This document shows, piece by piece, positions 45,343 to 54,577 of a stretch of 64,000 bases of DNA; the first letter of the stretch is position 1, and every line of letters begins with the position of its first letter. This DNA is from Chryseolinea soli (lineage in GTDB: Bacteria; Bacteroidota; Bacteroidia; Cytophagales; Cyclobacteriaceae). The position numbers were made by a program, and so were the translations under genes. Below the pieces are notes generated by a model. The model had not been told where the DNA came from and did no database searches. It saw nothing but the letters and a program-made list of their open reading frames with translations. The stretch spans positions 372,001-436,000 of the forward strand of contig NZ_CP032382.1 of assembly GCF_003589925.1 (NCBI RefSeq), in the 5' to 3' direction.

Positions 45343-45921
45343 ATGCGAAAATTAAAATTGCAAGTACAAATCTCCATCGACGGCTACATCGCCGCCACAA
45401 AAGATATTGGCAACTGGATGATCTGGAGCTGGGGTCCGGAATGGACCTGGGATGAGGAGCTCCGCGCCTATTTCAAAGACCTGCATGCCTCCATCGACAC
45501 CGTGCTGCTCAGCAAAAACATGGCCGAAGAAGGTTTTGTCAACCATTGGGCTAATGTAGCTTCGAACCCGAATGACCCTCAATACGCTTTTGCAAAAAGC
45601 ATCACCGATGCTGCCAAAGTCGTATTCACAAAAACTTTGAAAAAATCGGAATGGCCCAACACCACGTTGGCCAAAGGCAACTTGATCACCGAAGTGAACA
45701 AACTCAAGAACATGCCAGGAAAAGATATTATTGCTTATGGCGGGGCCTCCTTTGTCTCTGCGCTCATCAAAGCAAACCTCATCGACGAGTTCCTGCTCTT
45801 TGTGAACCCCACGGCCGTCGGCGAAGGGCTCGCAATCTTTCACGAGCGTCGCGATTTGAAACTGGTCAGCAGCCAAGGCTATGCCTGTGGCGTGACCGTT
45901 ATGCACTATGCCGCGAAATAA
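45343..45921 (+). CDS. Dihydrofolate-reductase-like (RibD C-terminal) family protein
   Basis: 192 residues from the ATG at 45343 (an in-frame GTG at 45304 is less likely). The fold is that of the RibD C-terminal reductase: VQISIDGYIAATKDIGNWMIW, then SIDTVLLSKNMAEEGF, then GKDIIAYGGASFVSALIKANLIDEFLLFVNPTAVGEGLAIF. The YGGASF loop binds NADPH in relatives. Substrate is unknown; family members are not true folate enzymes in most cases. It converges with the AraC gene. Confidence 0.88.
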   Translation: MRKLKLQVQISIDGYIAATKDIGNWMIWSWGPEWTWDEELRAYFKDLHASIDTVLLSKNMAEEGFVNHWANVASNPNDPQYAFAKSITDAAKVVFTKTLKKSEWPNTTLAKGNLITEVNKLKNMPGKDIIAYGGASFVSALIKANLIDEFLLFVNPTAVGEGLAIFHERRDLKLVSSQGYACGVTVMHYAAK

Positions 45922-45974
45922 ACAGAAACAGAATACGCTGAGCGAACAGCGCGGCGTTCACCGTCAAATTGAGA

Positions 45975-46820
45975 TCAGTTCGCCAATGCGTTCACGGGGA
46001 TTGCGTTCGGTTCGCTGGCCACCTTTGACGGTGCCACACCGAAGGCTTTCTTGAACGCAAACGAAAAGTGCGAAAGATCTTTGAAGCCCACATCGAGATA
46101 GACGTCGCTCACGCGCTGTCCTTTTTCTTTGATGAGATAATAGGCATCCTTGAGGCGTTGTTGTTGCAGCCAACGGTTGGGTGAGGTGTGGAAGATGCGT
46201 TCGAAGTCGCGCTTAAAGGTAGCCAGGCTGCGGCCCGTGAGATAGGCAAACCGGCTGAGGTCGACATTGAATTTATAATGTTCGTTCATGTAGGCTTCGA
46301 GGTCCACTTTGCCCGGCGTGGAGAAGTCGAACAGTGCGTCTTTCAACTGCGGATTCGTTTGCAGGAGGAGCATGACGGCTTCTTTCACTTTCAACACGGT
46401 GATGCTCTTGTTCAGATCGCTCGTGGCGTTCAGATAGGGCGTCAACGAGTCGATAAAGTTTTTGAAAAGCGGGCTGGGGTCCAGCTTCAGCACGTTCTCG
46501 CCTTCATAGGGTTTGCTGGCGTGCAGGTCGTGTTCCATGCTGATGGCGCGCAGGGTTTCCTGGTCAATGGCGATGGAGATCGACCGGTATTCGCCGCCGG
46601 CCGGTGGGCGCTTCGTGTACTTGGCCAGTTGGTTCCGTCGCAGGAACCTGAAGTCGCCTTCGTTAAAGTTATAAGTCTTTCCTTCCTGGTACAGGTCCGA
46701 GCTTCCCGACAAAGTGTAGCCGAAAATATGGTCGGGTACAAATTGTTCGCCTTCACTGCTTTTGTGGGAGTAGCACGAATAGAGGATGTGCGGGAGAGAT
46801 GTTGATTTTTTTTCAGCCAT
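45975..46820 (-). CDS. AraC-family transcriptional regulator
   Basis: 281 residues. The N-terminal cupin-like sensing part (VPDHIFGYTLSGSSDLYQEG, then FRFLRRNQLAKYTKRP) is followed by the C-terminal AraC DNA-binding domain with two helix-turn-helix units (FAYLTGRSLATFKRDFERIFHTSPNRWLQQQRLKDAYYLI and VSDVYLDVGFKDLSHFSFAFKKAFGVAPS). It sits directly downstream of an SDR gene on the same strand, a common regulator-enzyme pairing. Inducer unknown. Confidence 0.93.
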   Translation of the reverse strand: MAEKKSTSLPHILYSCYSHKSSEGEQFVPDHIFGYTLSGSSDLYQEGKTYNFNEGDFRFLRRNQLAKYTKRPPAGGEYRSISIAIDQETLRAISMEHDLHASKPYEGENVLKLDPSPLFKNFIDSLTPYLNATSDLNKSITVLKVKEAVMLLLQTNPQLKDALFDFSTPGKVDLEAYMNEHYKFNVDLSRFAYLTGRSLATFKRDFERIFHTSPNRWLQQQRLKDAYYLIKEKGQRVSDVYLDVGFKDLSHFSFAFKKAFGVAPSKVASEPNAIPVNALAN

Positions 46821-46839
46821 GGGTCTTCAAATGTTTTGA

Positions 46840-46905
46840 ACCACAGAGGCGCTGAGGGCGCAAAGTCTGGAAGTTTAGTCCTAGCGATCTTGGCGCCTCT
46901 GCGGT
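46840..46905. repeat. Dispersed imperfect inverted repeat, family 2, copy 2
   Basis: Arms ACCACAGAGGCGC and GCGCCTCTGCGGT (one change) enclose CTGAGGGCGCAAAG and further short words. It is related in sequence and layout to the element at 18788-18880. It fills most of the gap between the AraC and SDR genes. Confidence 0.65.
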
Positions 46906-46914
46906 ATAAAGTCC

Positions 46915-47811
46915 CTAACGTTTATCGATGGCCTTTAAGTTCATCAATGTCCTACCAGCTTCTGTTTCCAGGAAGTTCACCGCGTCGTCGGCATCGGTGG
47001 AAACGGTTACGGGAAGCCATTTTTCAAATTCCGCCCTGCGCAATTCCTCGCCGGACTTTACAATGCCGGCCGCTTCACTTCCCAACACCAAGTGCACGGG
47101 AGGTTCGGGATGGTCGACAAGGTCGATCAAGGCTTGGGCGGCTTTGTCGGGGTCGCCCATGGGTACGAAGCTACCGCTCGTCAAAAAGCTACGCGCCCGG
47201 TCCACTGTATTTTCATAGCCTTCTATGGATGGAGCAAAGCTCATGGAGGCTCCAGCCCAATCCGTCCGGAAGCCACCCGGTTCCACGCTGGTGACCCGGA
47301 TGCCGAGCGGCGCCACTTCCTTGGCCAACGCTTCGCTAAATCCTCCTAAGCCAAACTTGGCGGTCTGGTACATGCTCAATCCCGAACCGGCCACACGTCC
47401 GCCAACCGAACTGATCTGCAAAATTCTTCCCGACCGTTGCTTGCGCATGTGCGGCAGTATGGCACGCGACACTTCGATGGGCGCGTATAGATTTATATCC
47501 AGTTGACTGCGCACCTGTTCGTCGGTAAACGCTTCTGTGGCGCCGACAATGCCCACACCGGCGTTGTTCACCAGCACATCGATCCGTCCGAAAAGCCCGA
47601 TGGTTTCGGCTACGGCATTGCGGATCTCTTCGCGCCTGGTCACGTCCAGCTTTAGGGCGATGATCTTTCCCGGATATTTTTCGACCAGGTCGTTCAATTG
47701 CTTCGGGTCTCTGGCGGTGGCGGCCACTTTGTCGCCGTGGGCCAGTACGGCTTCTGTCAGGCTGCGTCCCAATCCACGGGCGCTGCCGGTGATAAACCAA
47801 ACTTTTGTCAT
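46915..47811 (-). CDS. Short-chain dehydrogenase/reductase (SDR)
   Basis: 298 residues from the ATG at 47811, which gives the standard N-terminus MTKVWFITGSARGLGRSL; the longer frame to 47949 adds an unlikely extension. NAD(P) motif TGSARGLG, then DVLVNNAG, catalytic Ser in ILQISSVGGRVAG and YQTAKFG (Tyr and Lys) are all present. Sequence resembles oxidoreductases of the YpmK/AraC-linked group. Substrate unknown. The AraC regulator just downstream is the likely controller. Confidence 0.92.
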   Translation of the reverse strand: MTKVWFITGSARGLGRSLTEAVLAHGDKVAATARDPKQLNDLVEKYPGKIIALKLDVTRREEIRNAVAETIGLFGRIDVLVNNAGVGIVGATEAFTDEQVRSQLDINLYAPIEVSRAILPHMRKQRSGRILQISSVGGRVAGSGLSMYQTAKFGLGGFSEALAKEVAPLGIRVTSVEPGGFRTDWAGASMSFAPSIEGYENTVDRARSFLTSGSFVPMGDPDKAAQALIDLVDHPEPPVHLVLGSEAAGIVKSGEELRRAEFEKWLPVTVSTDADDAVNFLETEAGRTLMNLKAIDKR

Positions 47812-47965
47812 GATTTTGTTTTTTTGTTGAGACAAAGGTATGGCCGGGGGTCGCCCTCTTGTTTTGTTGAATAGCTCAAGTTGCTTTGTTAAAAAGATCA
47901 TGGTCCAACGACCAAGACGACTCACACCGCTGCGGCATTTATCGGGCAAATATTATTTTAGCGAC

Positions 47966-48475
47966 ATGAAAATCGGTCTGCTCTCGGACACACACAATTA
48001 TCTCGACCCCAAGGTCTTTTCGTATTTCAAGGATTGTGATGAAGTCTGGCATGCCGGCGACATCGGCGATCGTGCGGTGATCGAGCAACTGGAGGCGTTC
48101 AAACCCGTGCGCGCCGTTTTTGGCAATGTCGACGACAAAGTTTTGCAGGCCGACTATCCCGAAGACATGCGCACCACCATCGAAGGTGTAAAAGTTTGGA
48201 TGACACACATCGGCGGCGCGCCACCGAATTATAATCCACGCGTCAAGAAATTTCTAAACGCCGATCCACCCGATGTCTTCATCTGCGGCCACTCCCACAT
48301 CCTGCGCATCAAACGCGACCCCAAATACAACAACATGCTTTATGTCAACCCGGGGGCTGCGGGCCAGCATGGATTTCATTTGGTGAAAACTATTGTGCGG
48401 TTTGAGATCACTGCCGGGAAAGTGCAGAACATGGAAGTGATCGAGTTGGGCAAACGCGGCGCCATCGTCGCATAA
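47966..48475 (+). CDS. YfcE/MJ0936-type metallophosphoesterase
   Basis: 169 residues from the ATG at 47966 (MKIGLLSDTHNYLDP). Metal-ligand motifs of calcineurin-like phosphoesterases are complete: LSDTH, WHAGDIGD, FGNVDD, MTHIGG and FICGHSHI, and the C-terminal NPGAAGQHGFH. Members hydrolyse phosphodiesters in vitro; the physiological substrate is unknown. The longer upstream frame is not needed. It is divergent from the SDR gene. Confidence 0.92.
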   Translation: MKIGLLSDTHNYLDPKVFSYFKDCDEVWHAGDIGDRAVIEQLEAFKPVRAVFGNVDDKVLQADYPEDMRTTIEGVKVWMTHIGGAPPNYNPRVKKFLNADPPDVFICGHSHILRIKRDPKYNNMLYVNPGAAGQHGFHLVKTIVRFEITAGKVQNMEVIELGKRGAIVA

Positions 48476-48550
48476 CAAAAAAAACTCGCCGAACATTTTC
48501 GACGAGGCTTTCAGCATTTCAAATCAAATGTTTCTGATTGACAGGACGTA

Positions 48551-49021
48551 CTAGAATCGATACGTCAACCCCACGCCGTTCTTTGTAAAGTTAAATGCAG
48601 TTTGCGTTTCGAGGTAGCGTTGGTATTTCTTGTTTCCTTTGGTCCAGAGGATCACACCGGGAACCGTGAGACCTACTCCGGCCACGATACCGAGCACGCC
48701 CATCGCTTGATCCACTTCGCCGTCGGTGTAGGTCGATCCGTTGGAATTTACATAGGTTTGACCTGAATTGGGATCTGCGTTGGCCGCGATGATCGCTCCG
48801 GCAATGATGAGGCCGCCGCCGCAAATGGTCATGATCGTTCCGGCGCCGCGCATGCGCAAGCCCGGAGGCTTGCTCGCTTCATAGAGGATGCGCTTCGTAT
48901 TTTTTTGAACCAGGGGACTTACTACAGCTGTGCTCTGGGCCGCGCCGAGGGCGCGGTAATACTGAGCCTGTGCGGTGGCACATACGCTGAGCAGGACAAT
49001 CAAAGCCATGCAACGTTTCAT
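48551..49021 (-). CDS. Exported protein with glycine-rich hydrophobic helices, unknown
   Basis: 156 residues with signal peptide MKRCMALIVLLSVCATAQAQ. Two hydrophobic Gly/Ala-rich segments (IMTICGGGLIIAGAIIAAN and AMGVLGIVAGVGLTVPGVILW) surround a polar loop (DPNSGQTYVNSNGSTYTDG). The end (AFNFTKNGVGLTYRF) looks like a final outer-membrane strand. It is widespread-looking in style but unrecognised. It lies 24 bp downstream of dnaN. Confidence 0.65.
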   Translation of the reverse strand: MKRCMALIVLLSVCATAQAQYYRALGAAQSTAVVSPLVQKNTKRILYEASKPPGLRMRGAGTIMTICGGGLIIAGAIIAANADPNSGQTYVNSNGSTYTDGEVDQAMGVLGIVAGVGLTVPGVILWTKGNKKYQRYLETQTAFNFTKNGVGLTYRF

Positions 49022-49045
49022 AACTATAGCAAGCAGGTTAGGTGC

Positions 49046-50170
49046 TTATACGTACTGGTTCAGCATCACCGGCATCACCAGCATGAGGATGTCTTCGCTG
49101 GCGTCTTTTTCTGCCGGAAGGATCACACCTGCTTTGTTCGGGGCCGACATGGTCAGTTTGATCTTGTCGGAATCCATATTGGTGAGCATTTCGATGAGGA
49201 ACTTGGCGTTGAAGCCGATCTCGATGTCTTCGCCTTCGTGTTCGCAGCTAAGGCGTTCGTTGGCTTCGTTAGAGAAGTCCAAATCCTCTGCGGAGATCTG
49301 CAGTTCGCTGCCGGTTATTTTCAAACGCACCTGGTGCGTGGTCTTATTGGCGTAGATGGAAATACGTTTCAAGGCACCCAACAGGTCGCTGCGCTCGATG
49401 GTCATCTTAATGTTGTTCACCGTAGGGATCACGTTGTCGTAGTCCGGGAAACGCTCGTCGATGAGGCGGCAGATCATTTTGATGTTGCCAAACTTGAAGT
49501 AGGCATTCGACATGTTGAAGTTGAGGCTCACTTCCGTGTTCTCCGATGGCAACGTGGCTTTCAACAAGTTCAAGGCCTTGCGGGGAATGATGATGGAGTT
49601 GCCATTCTCGGATTTAACATCCGTTCTTCTGTAGCGCACCAGGCGGTGGCCGTCGGTGGCTACGAAGGTTGTATTCTTTTCGCCGAGGTTCACATACACG
49701 CCGGTCATGGCGGGGCGGAGCTCGTCGTTGCTGGTAGCAAAGATGGTGTTGTTCACCGCGCGCGCCAGCACTTCGGTGCTGATCTCGGCCGTGAAGTCGT
49801 TCGACACGGAGGGCACTTTGGGGAAGTCGGTGGCGTTTTCGCCGGAAAGTTTATAGCGGCCGTTGTCGGAGATGATCTCTACGCTGTAGGTAGACTCATC
49901 GATCGAGAACGTAACGGGCTGTTCGGGGAGGTTTTTGAGGGTATCCAGCAAGATGCGGGCGGGCACGGCAATGCTGCCTTTTTCTTTGGATTCAACCTGA
50001 AGTTCGGTGATCATAGACGTCTGCAAGTCCGAAGCCGTCACCGTCAGGCCGCCTTTCTCCAGCTCGAAAAGGAAATTTTCAAGGATCGGCACTACGGGGT
50101 TGGTGGTGATCACGCCGTTAATATTGGAGAGTTGCTTAAGCAGGTAAGCAGAGTTTACAATAAACTTCAT
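49046..50170 (-). CDS. dnaN: DNA polymerase III sliding clamp, beta subunit
   Basis: 374-residue clamp that tethers DNA polymerase III to DNA. The three repeated clamp folds can be traced from MKFIVNSAYLLKQLSNINGVI, through ILDTLKNLPEQPVTFS and FATSNDELRPAMTGVYVNL, to the C-terminus with LTMSAPNKAGVILPA and ILMLVMPVMLNQYV. Length is normal. It lies downstream of the DUF4340, gldG, gldF and gldA genes on the same strand, an arrangement that I recall from other Bacteroidota. The 99-bp gap to the DUF4340 gene may contain a promoter. No dnaA or origin signs are seen here. Confidence 0.95.
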   Translation of the reverse strand: MKFIVNSAYLLKQLSNINGVITTNPVVPILENFLFELEKGGLTVTASDLQTSMITELQVESKEKGSIAVPARILLDTLKNLPEQPVTFSIDESTYSVEIISDNGRYKLSGENATDFPKVPSVSNDFTAEISTEVLARAVNNTIFATSNDELRPAMTGVYVNLGEKNTTFVATDGHRLVRYRRTDVKSENGNSIIIPRKALNLLKATLPSENTEVSLNFNMSNAYFKFGNIKMICRLIDERFPDYDNVIPTVNNIKMTIERSDLLGALKRISIYANKTTHQVRLKITGSELQISAEDLDFSNEANERLSCEHEGEDIEIGFNAKFLIEMLTNMDSDKIKLTMSAPNKAGVILPAEKDASEDILMLVMPVMLNQYV

Positions 50171-50269
50171 TCGAAAGAGTGGTTGGTTTTTAAAGCGGGG
50201 TAAAGTTAGAAAGAAAACCGAAAAATAAAACCGCCCTTTTGGGTCAAAAAGGGTGCTTCGAAATCGGTA

Positions 50270-51199
50270 CTATTTCCCAAAGAAATGGCGGGGTAGGAAA
50301 ATGGGAATCACCTTATCCTCAGCGATTAACGCCCACTGTTGCCCATCGATCAACCCCCGGAACGGCCCGCGTGCAGTACGTGGCGCATAGAGGCTCAAAA
50401 CGTATTCCTTCTTGCCAATGTCCTTCACCCGCACGGTCATCGCCGCCGGCGTTTGCGCAAGACTGTTCAGCGCACTGGTAGCGGGCACAAACTCGTCGAC
50501 GGTCAAAAGCGAAACGGCGTCCAGATAGTTGTTCAGTTTCGTGGTATCGGCCTGCGAAAGGCCCTGGACCGTAAAAAAGCGGTCTTGTAACGCCACGGCA
50601 AAATTATCGGAAGGCTTCGAAGGGAACTCCGTTTCCAGGCGCTGGAAATTGCGCCAGTTAAAGCCAAACACAAACTTGTTGCGCCAGCCACCTTCGGGCA
50701 ATTCAAAAATTCCCGCCACATAAACGCGGTAGCCTGGAATGGTCACCAGGTAAGGCTCGCCGTTCTCCTTGCTGAAATAGGTTTGATTTTTGGCTTGGAT
50801 GCCACCCGAATAAAACGTCTCCACCGGTTTTCCCCCGGCCTGTAACGCGATCTTCACCCCCCGGTCTTTCACCAAAGCGCTCACGGAATCTTTCAATGCT
50901 GCTGCCACCGGTCGTTTGGGTTCCGCTTGCAACAGCGTGGCCAGCAGCACTTCGATCATGTTGCGGTCGGCATCGTAGCGATCGTTCACTTTCCAGCGGC
51001 TGCCATTGTATTTCAATTGTACCGTGCCGGTTTTAGACGTGAGCGTCACCTCATCGATGGTCTTCAGGTCGTAGCCTTTGAAGAGATTCTTGTCCACCTC
51101 GAACGTGCGCTCTTCTCTGGTCAGCCATGCGGTGGCTGCGGTGGTCGCCACAAGCACCACCAACAGGATCAACAGCCGTTTATTTCTTTTTTCCTGCAT
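50270..51199 (-). CDS. DUF4340 protein of the gld ABC cluster
   Basis: 309 residues from the ATG at 51199; the longer frame to 51298 overlaps gldG and is not needed. One N-terminal membrane helix (LLILLVVLVATTAATAWLT) anchors a periplasmic domain with repeated beta units: DLKTIDEVTLTSKTGTVQLKYNGSRWKVN, then YFSKENGEPYLVTIPGYRVYVAGIF. DUF4340 proteins are encoded with GldG-type ABC components in many genomes and are thought to assist the complex. It follows gldG by 2 bp. Confidence 0.87.
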   Translation of the reverse strand: MQEKRNKRLLILLVVLVATTAATAWLTREERTFEVDKNLFKGYDLKTIDEVTLTSKTGTVQLKYNGSRWKVNDRYDADRNMIEVLLATLLQAEPKRPVAAALKDSVSALVKDRGVKIALQAGGKPVETFYSGGIQAKNQTYFSKENGEPYLVTIPGYRVYVAGIFELPEGGWRNKFVFGFNWRNFQRLETEFPSKPSDNFAVALQDRFFTVQGLSQADTTKLNNYLDAVSLLTVDEFVPATSALNSLAQTPAAMTVRVKDIGKKEYVLSLYAPRTARGPFRGLIDGQQWALIAEDKVIPIFLPRHFFGK

Positions 51200-51201
51200 C
51201 G

Positions 51202-52887
51202 CTAGAACTTGGCAAATTTCTTCTTTCTCCAATACGCCCGAAAAACGCCATAGGCGATCAAAAGCAAGATGGGAACCACGAGGTTCACCATCTGCCACTT
51301 TGTGCGCTCCGCGGTCACTTTTGTTTTATCCAAAGGCCGGATCGTCACCCGCTTGTTGCGGGCCTGGATCAAGCCGTCGTCCTCGGCCAGGTAGGTCACG
51401 GCGTTCATCAGAAAGTCGCGGTTGGCGAAGGTTTGGTTTGTGAACGGGTCGAATCCCAACGCCTGGAGCTGGCGCGTGCGTGGGTTGATGTCGTTGCGCG
51501 CCAGGTCGCCGTCGCCAATCACTATCAGTTTCGTGGGCACGCCATCGGCTTTGAATCCCTGTTCCGAAGCACCCTCGGGGAGCAAACGGTTTTTGTAGAG
51601 GGAGGTAAATTTTCCTTCCAGCAAATAACCAACGGCAACATCGCCGTCCGAGAAATCTTCCGGTCTCACATTCTTTCGCAGTTCGTTCACGCTCACTTTC
51701 ACCGGCGCGGTGAACTTTCTCGAATAGGGCGAGGTGGTCATCAACGAAGTTTTCCGGATGCCGGAGGCTTTCACCGTGTCGATGCTGCTCACGAACTTCG
51801 TTACGACCGCGTCAAGGTTGCGTGTAACCGGATGCGTCGCATAGCGGTTCAACAACGGAAAGAAGGGCCACTCCATCAATTGCACCTGTGGTTTCCCCCC
51901 TACTTGTCCGGTAATGATCGGGTACAAGCCGCACGTGCGGTCCAGTACGAGATCGGGATTGATGCGAACGCCGTATTTGAACAATTGGTCATCCAGCCCC
52001 AGATCATAAGGCAACGCAAAATAATTTTCGCTCGAAGCGCTGTCCATGCTGGCGTTCAGCCGGTCGATGAGAAACATCACCTTGCCGCCCCGCATGATGT
52101 ATTGATCCAGCGCAAATTTATCCAGGGTTGAAAAGGTTGATGTCGGTTTGGCGATCACCAACACGTCTATATTTTGCAACGACTGTGATTGATCAAGTCT
52201 CACCCGTCCCACATCATACGCTTCACGCAATGCGCTCTTCAGGCTGGCCACGTGCACAGAGTCCAGCTCACCGTGACCCGTCACAAAACCAATTCGCTTT
52301 CTATCTTCGTTGGTAAGCTCGTGGATGGCGCTGGCCACTTCATACTCAATGCCTTCAATCGACTGATTGATCTCCTCCTCCGGCGTTGCCGCCTTGTTTC
52401 CCTTCAACAACATCACGCCCTTCTCGCGTCCGCCATAGGAGATCACCACGCCGGGGAAAATGATCTTCTCCACGCGCTGGCCATTCTTATTGTCGATCAC
52501 ATTGGTGGGTTGTATGCCGCGGGCGGCCAGGTCGGCCATGTATTCCTGCCGGGCCTTGTCGCTCAACGCCACACCAGGATCGGTGACGCGGTATTTTATT
52601 TTATTGTGCGAGTAGATCCGGAACTCTTCTAATGTTTCCTGTATCGCTTTCTGAAAACGCGTAAAGCCCGCATTCAAATCCCCCGACAAAAAGATCTCCA
52701 CATACACTTCGTCTTCCAGCGTGTTCAGGATCTCCCTGGTCTGCGGTTTTATACTGTAGCGTTTCTCCTCGGTCAGATCCAAGCGAAAAAAATATTGCGA
52801 CACCAGGAGGTTGATCAGCACCAATGCCACCACGCCGTTGGCAAACCACAGCACATCGCCCAGCTTTCTACTTTTCCAGTTCACCAT
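51202..52887 (-). CDS. gldG: Gliding-motility-associated ABC transporter substrate-binding protein GldG
   Basis: 561 residues from the ATG at 52887, which overlaps the gldF stop by seven bases; the longer frame is an extension into gldF. The N-terminal helix (VLWFANGVVALVLINLLVS) is followed by QYFFRLDLTEEKRYSIKPQTREIL, a strong GldG signature. A GIFT/ABC-type uncharacterised periplasmic domain fills the middle and a second membrane helix ends the protein (MVNLVVPILLLIAYGVFRAYW). It forms an ABC exporter complex with GldF and GldA. In Flavobacterium this complex is needed for gliding; in other Bacteroidota its role is less clear. Confidence 0.92.
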   Translation of the reverse strand: MVNWKSRKLGDVLWFANGVVALVLINLLVSQYFFRLDLTEEKRYSIKPQTREILNTLEDEVYVEIFLSGDLNAGFTRFQKAIQETLEEFRIYSHNKIKYRVTDPGVALSDKARQEYMADLAARGIQPTNVIDNKNGQRVEKIIFPGVVISYGGREKGVMLLKGNKAATPEEEINQSIEGIEYEVASAIHELTNEDRKRIGFVTGHGELDSVHVASLKSALREAYDVGRVRLDQSQSLQNIDVLVIAKPTSTFSTLDKFALDQYIMRGGKVMFLIDRLNASMDSASSENYFALPYDLGLDDQLFKYGVRINPDLVLDRTCGLYPIITGQVGGKPQVQLMEWPFFPLLNRYATHPVTRNLDAVVTKFVSSIDTVKASGIRKTSLMTTSPYSRKFTAPVKVSVNELRKNVRPEDFSDGDVAVGYLLEGKFTSLYKNRLLPEGASEQGFKADGVPTKLIVIGDGDLARNDINPRTRQLQALGFDPFTNQTFANRDFLMNAVTYLAEDDGLIQARNKRVTIRPLDKTKVTAERTKWQMVNLVVPILLLIAYGVFRAYWRKKKFAKF

Positions 52888-53609
52888 TGTCTGCTGCCCA
52901 GGATTAGTTTGGTAACGGACAGCATGAGGAAGATCACGCTGATAAAATACACGACATCGCGCGCGTCGATCAACCCGCGGCTCAGGGAGTCGTAATGAAA
53001 CAGCAACCCCAGTTGCTTTACCCGCAAGGCATTGGCCGACCAAAACTCCAACGTCGACAACGAGTCAAAACCCGAAAACAACAGGAAGCTGAGGAAGGCC
53101 GCCACGATAAACGCAACGATCTGGTTAGGCGTAATGCAGGAAGCAAAAATACCCACCGCACAAAACACGGCCGCCAGCAAGGCCAGCCCGATATAGGAAC
53201 CCATCACCCCCGCCGTGTCGACGTTGCCCACGGGATTGCCCAGGCGATAAATAGAATAGTAATACACCAGCGTCGGGATCAACGCGAACCATACCAGCAG
53301 CAGGCTGGCAAAATATTTCCCCAACAGAATATCCCAATCGGTCAGTGGTTTGGTGAACAACAGCTCCATCGTGCCGGCTTTCTTTTCTTCCGCAAAACTG
53401 CGCATAGTAATGGCCGGCACCAGGAACACAAACACATAGGGGCCCACGCTGAACAGCGTTTCCATATCGGCATAGCCATAGTCAAGCACCGACGTTTCGG
53501 GGAACACCCACACGAGCAATCCCATGCTCAGCAAAAACACACCGATCACCACGTAGGCGATGAGCGAATTGAGAAAGCTGTTAAATTCCTTTGAGAGTAC
53601 CTGAAGCAT
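52881..53609 (-). CDS. gldF: Gliding-motility-associated ABC transporter permease GldF
   Basis: 242 residues from the ATG at 53609 (MLQVLSKEFNSFLNSLIAYV); a start seven codons further up is possible. Six membrane helices, with the signature VFLVPAITMRSFAEEKKAGTMELLFTKPLTDWDILLGKY of ABC-2 permeases. It is the membrane subunit that works with the GldA ATPase and GldG. The gene overlaps gldG and lies 38 bp after gldA. Confidence 0.93.
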   Translation of the reverse strand: MLQVLSKEFNSFLNSLIAYVVIGVFLLSMGLLVWVFPETSVLDYGYADMETLFSVGPYVFVFLVPAITMRSFAEEKKAGTMELLFTKPLTDWDILLGKYFASLLLVWFALIPTLVYYYSIYRLGNPVGNVDTAGVMGSYIGLALLAAVFCAVGIFASCITPNQIVAFIVAAFLSFLLFSGFDSLSTLEFWSANALRVKQLGLLFHYDSLSRGLIDARDVVYFISVIFLMLSVTKLILGSRQW

Positions 53610-53647
53610 ACCGCGGGGGTCGTGGCGCAAAAATAGATTTTATTTCC

Positions 53648-54577
53648 TTATGGCATAGTAGGATCCTGGGCCGTCAGCTCCCGGAAGATGTTCTCCAGCG
53701 AGCTTTCCTCCTGCTTCAACCCGATGAGCGATAAATTATTGTCTGCCGCAAAACGGAATATTTCCGGGCGCAGGTCGGTCTCGCCGTCGGTGGCGATCCT
53801 GAATTTGAAACCTTCCACCACGGTCACCTGGCGCACGCCTTTGAGCGCGCTCAATTGCTCAGCCGTCACATTCCCTTCAAATTCGGCCAGCAGCATGGTG
53901 CCCTTGCCGTCGCGGCGCAGCAGGTTGGTCAGCGTGTCGTCGGCCACCAGTTCGCCTTTGTTGATCACCACCACGCGGTCGCAGAGGGCCTGCACTTCCT
54001 GCATGATGTGGGTGGAGAAGATCACGGTCTTGTTGCGGCTAATGTCTTTGATCAGCTTGCGGATCTCCACCAGTTGGTTGGGGTCCAGTCCCGACGTGGG
54101 CTCATCCAGGATCAGCACCTTGGGGTCGTGCAACAACGCCTGGGCCAGTCCTACCCGCTGGCGATAGCCTTTCGACAGGGTTTCTATTCTTTTGTTTTGC
54201 TCGTTGGTGAGGCCGCAAAGTTCGATCATCTCTCTCGTGCGGTCCTTCAGTCGCGCGCCGCGCAGTCCATACAGACCGCCGATGAAGGACAGATACTCGT
54301 GCACGTAGAGGTCCAGGTACAGCGGGTTGTGTTCGGGCAAATAACCCGTGATCTGCTTCACCTGCATGGGTTGTTCCACCACGTCGAATCCCCCCACCAG
54401 CACACGTCCCGAGGTTGGAGGCAGGTAGCAGGTGGCGATTTTCATGGTCGACGACTTTCCGGCTCCGTTTGGTCCCAAAAAACCCACGATCTCGCCCGTT
54501 TGCACCGTGAACGAGATGTTGTTGATGGCTTTCTGTTCGCCATAAATTTTCGTGAGGTTTTGTATGACAAGCGACAT
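53648..54577 (-). CDS. gldA: Gliding-motility-associated ABC transporter ATPase GldA
   Basis: 309-residue ATPase. Walker A is GFLGPNGAGKSSTMKI, signature loop LSKGYRQRVGLAQALLHDP, Walker B VLILDEPTSGLDPNQ, and H-loop FSTHIMQE; all are intact. The length and the C-terminal extension (FRFAADNNLSLIGLKQEE) match GldA. It is the first gene of the gldA-gldF-gldG-DUF4340 cluster, directly after a 354-bp stretch without genes. Unlike Flavobacterium johnsoniae, where gldA is separate, the three genes are together here. Confidence 0.93.
   Translation of the reverse strand: MSLVIQNLTKIYGEQKAINNISFTVQTGEIVGFLGPNGAGKSSTMKIATCYLPPTSGRVLVGGFDVVEQPMQVKQITGYLPEHNPLYLDLYVHEYLSFIGGLYGLRGARLKDRTREMIELCGLTNEQNKRIETLSKGYRQRVGLAQALLHDPKVLILDEPTSGLDPNQLVEIRKLIKDISRNKTVIFSTHIMQEVQALCDRVVVINKGELVADDTLTNLLRRDGKGTMLLAEFEGNVTAEQLSALKGVRQVTVVEGFKFRIATDGETDLRPEIFRFAADNNLSLIGLKQEESSLENIFRELTAQDPTMP

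Noticed and set aside
48479..48510. Hairpin CTCGCCGA / TCGACGAG after the phosphoesterase gene
   Set aside because: The stem has a mismatch and is not followed by a clear T run, so I do not call it a terminator.
48905..50203. 432-residue plus-strand frame opposite dnaN
   Set aside because: Antisense shadow of dnaN; the minus-strand gene is unambiguous.
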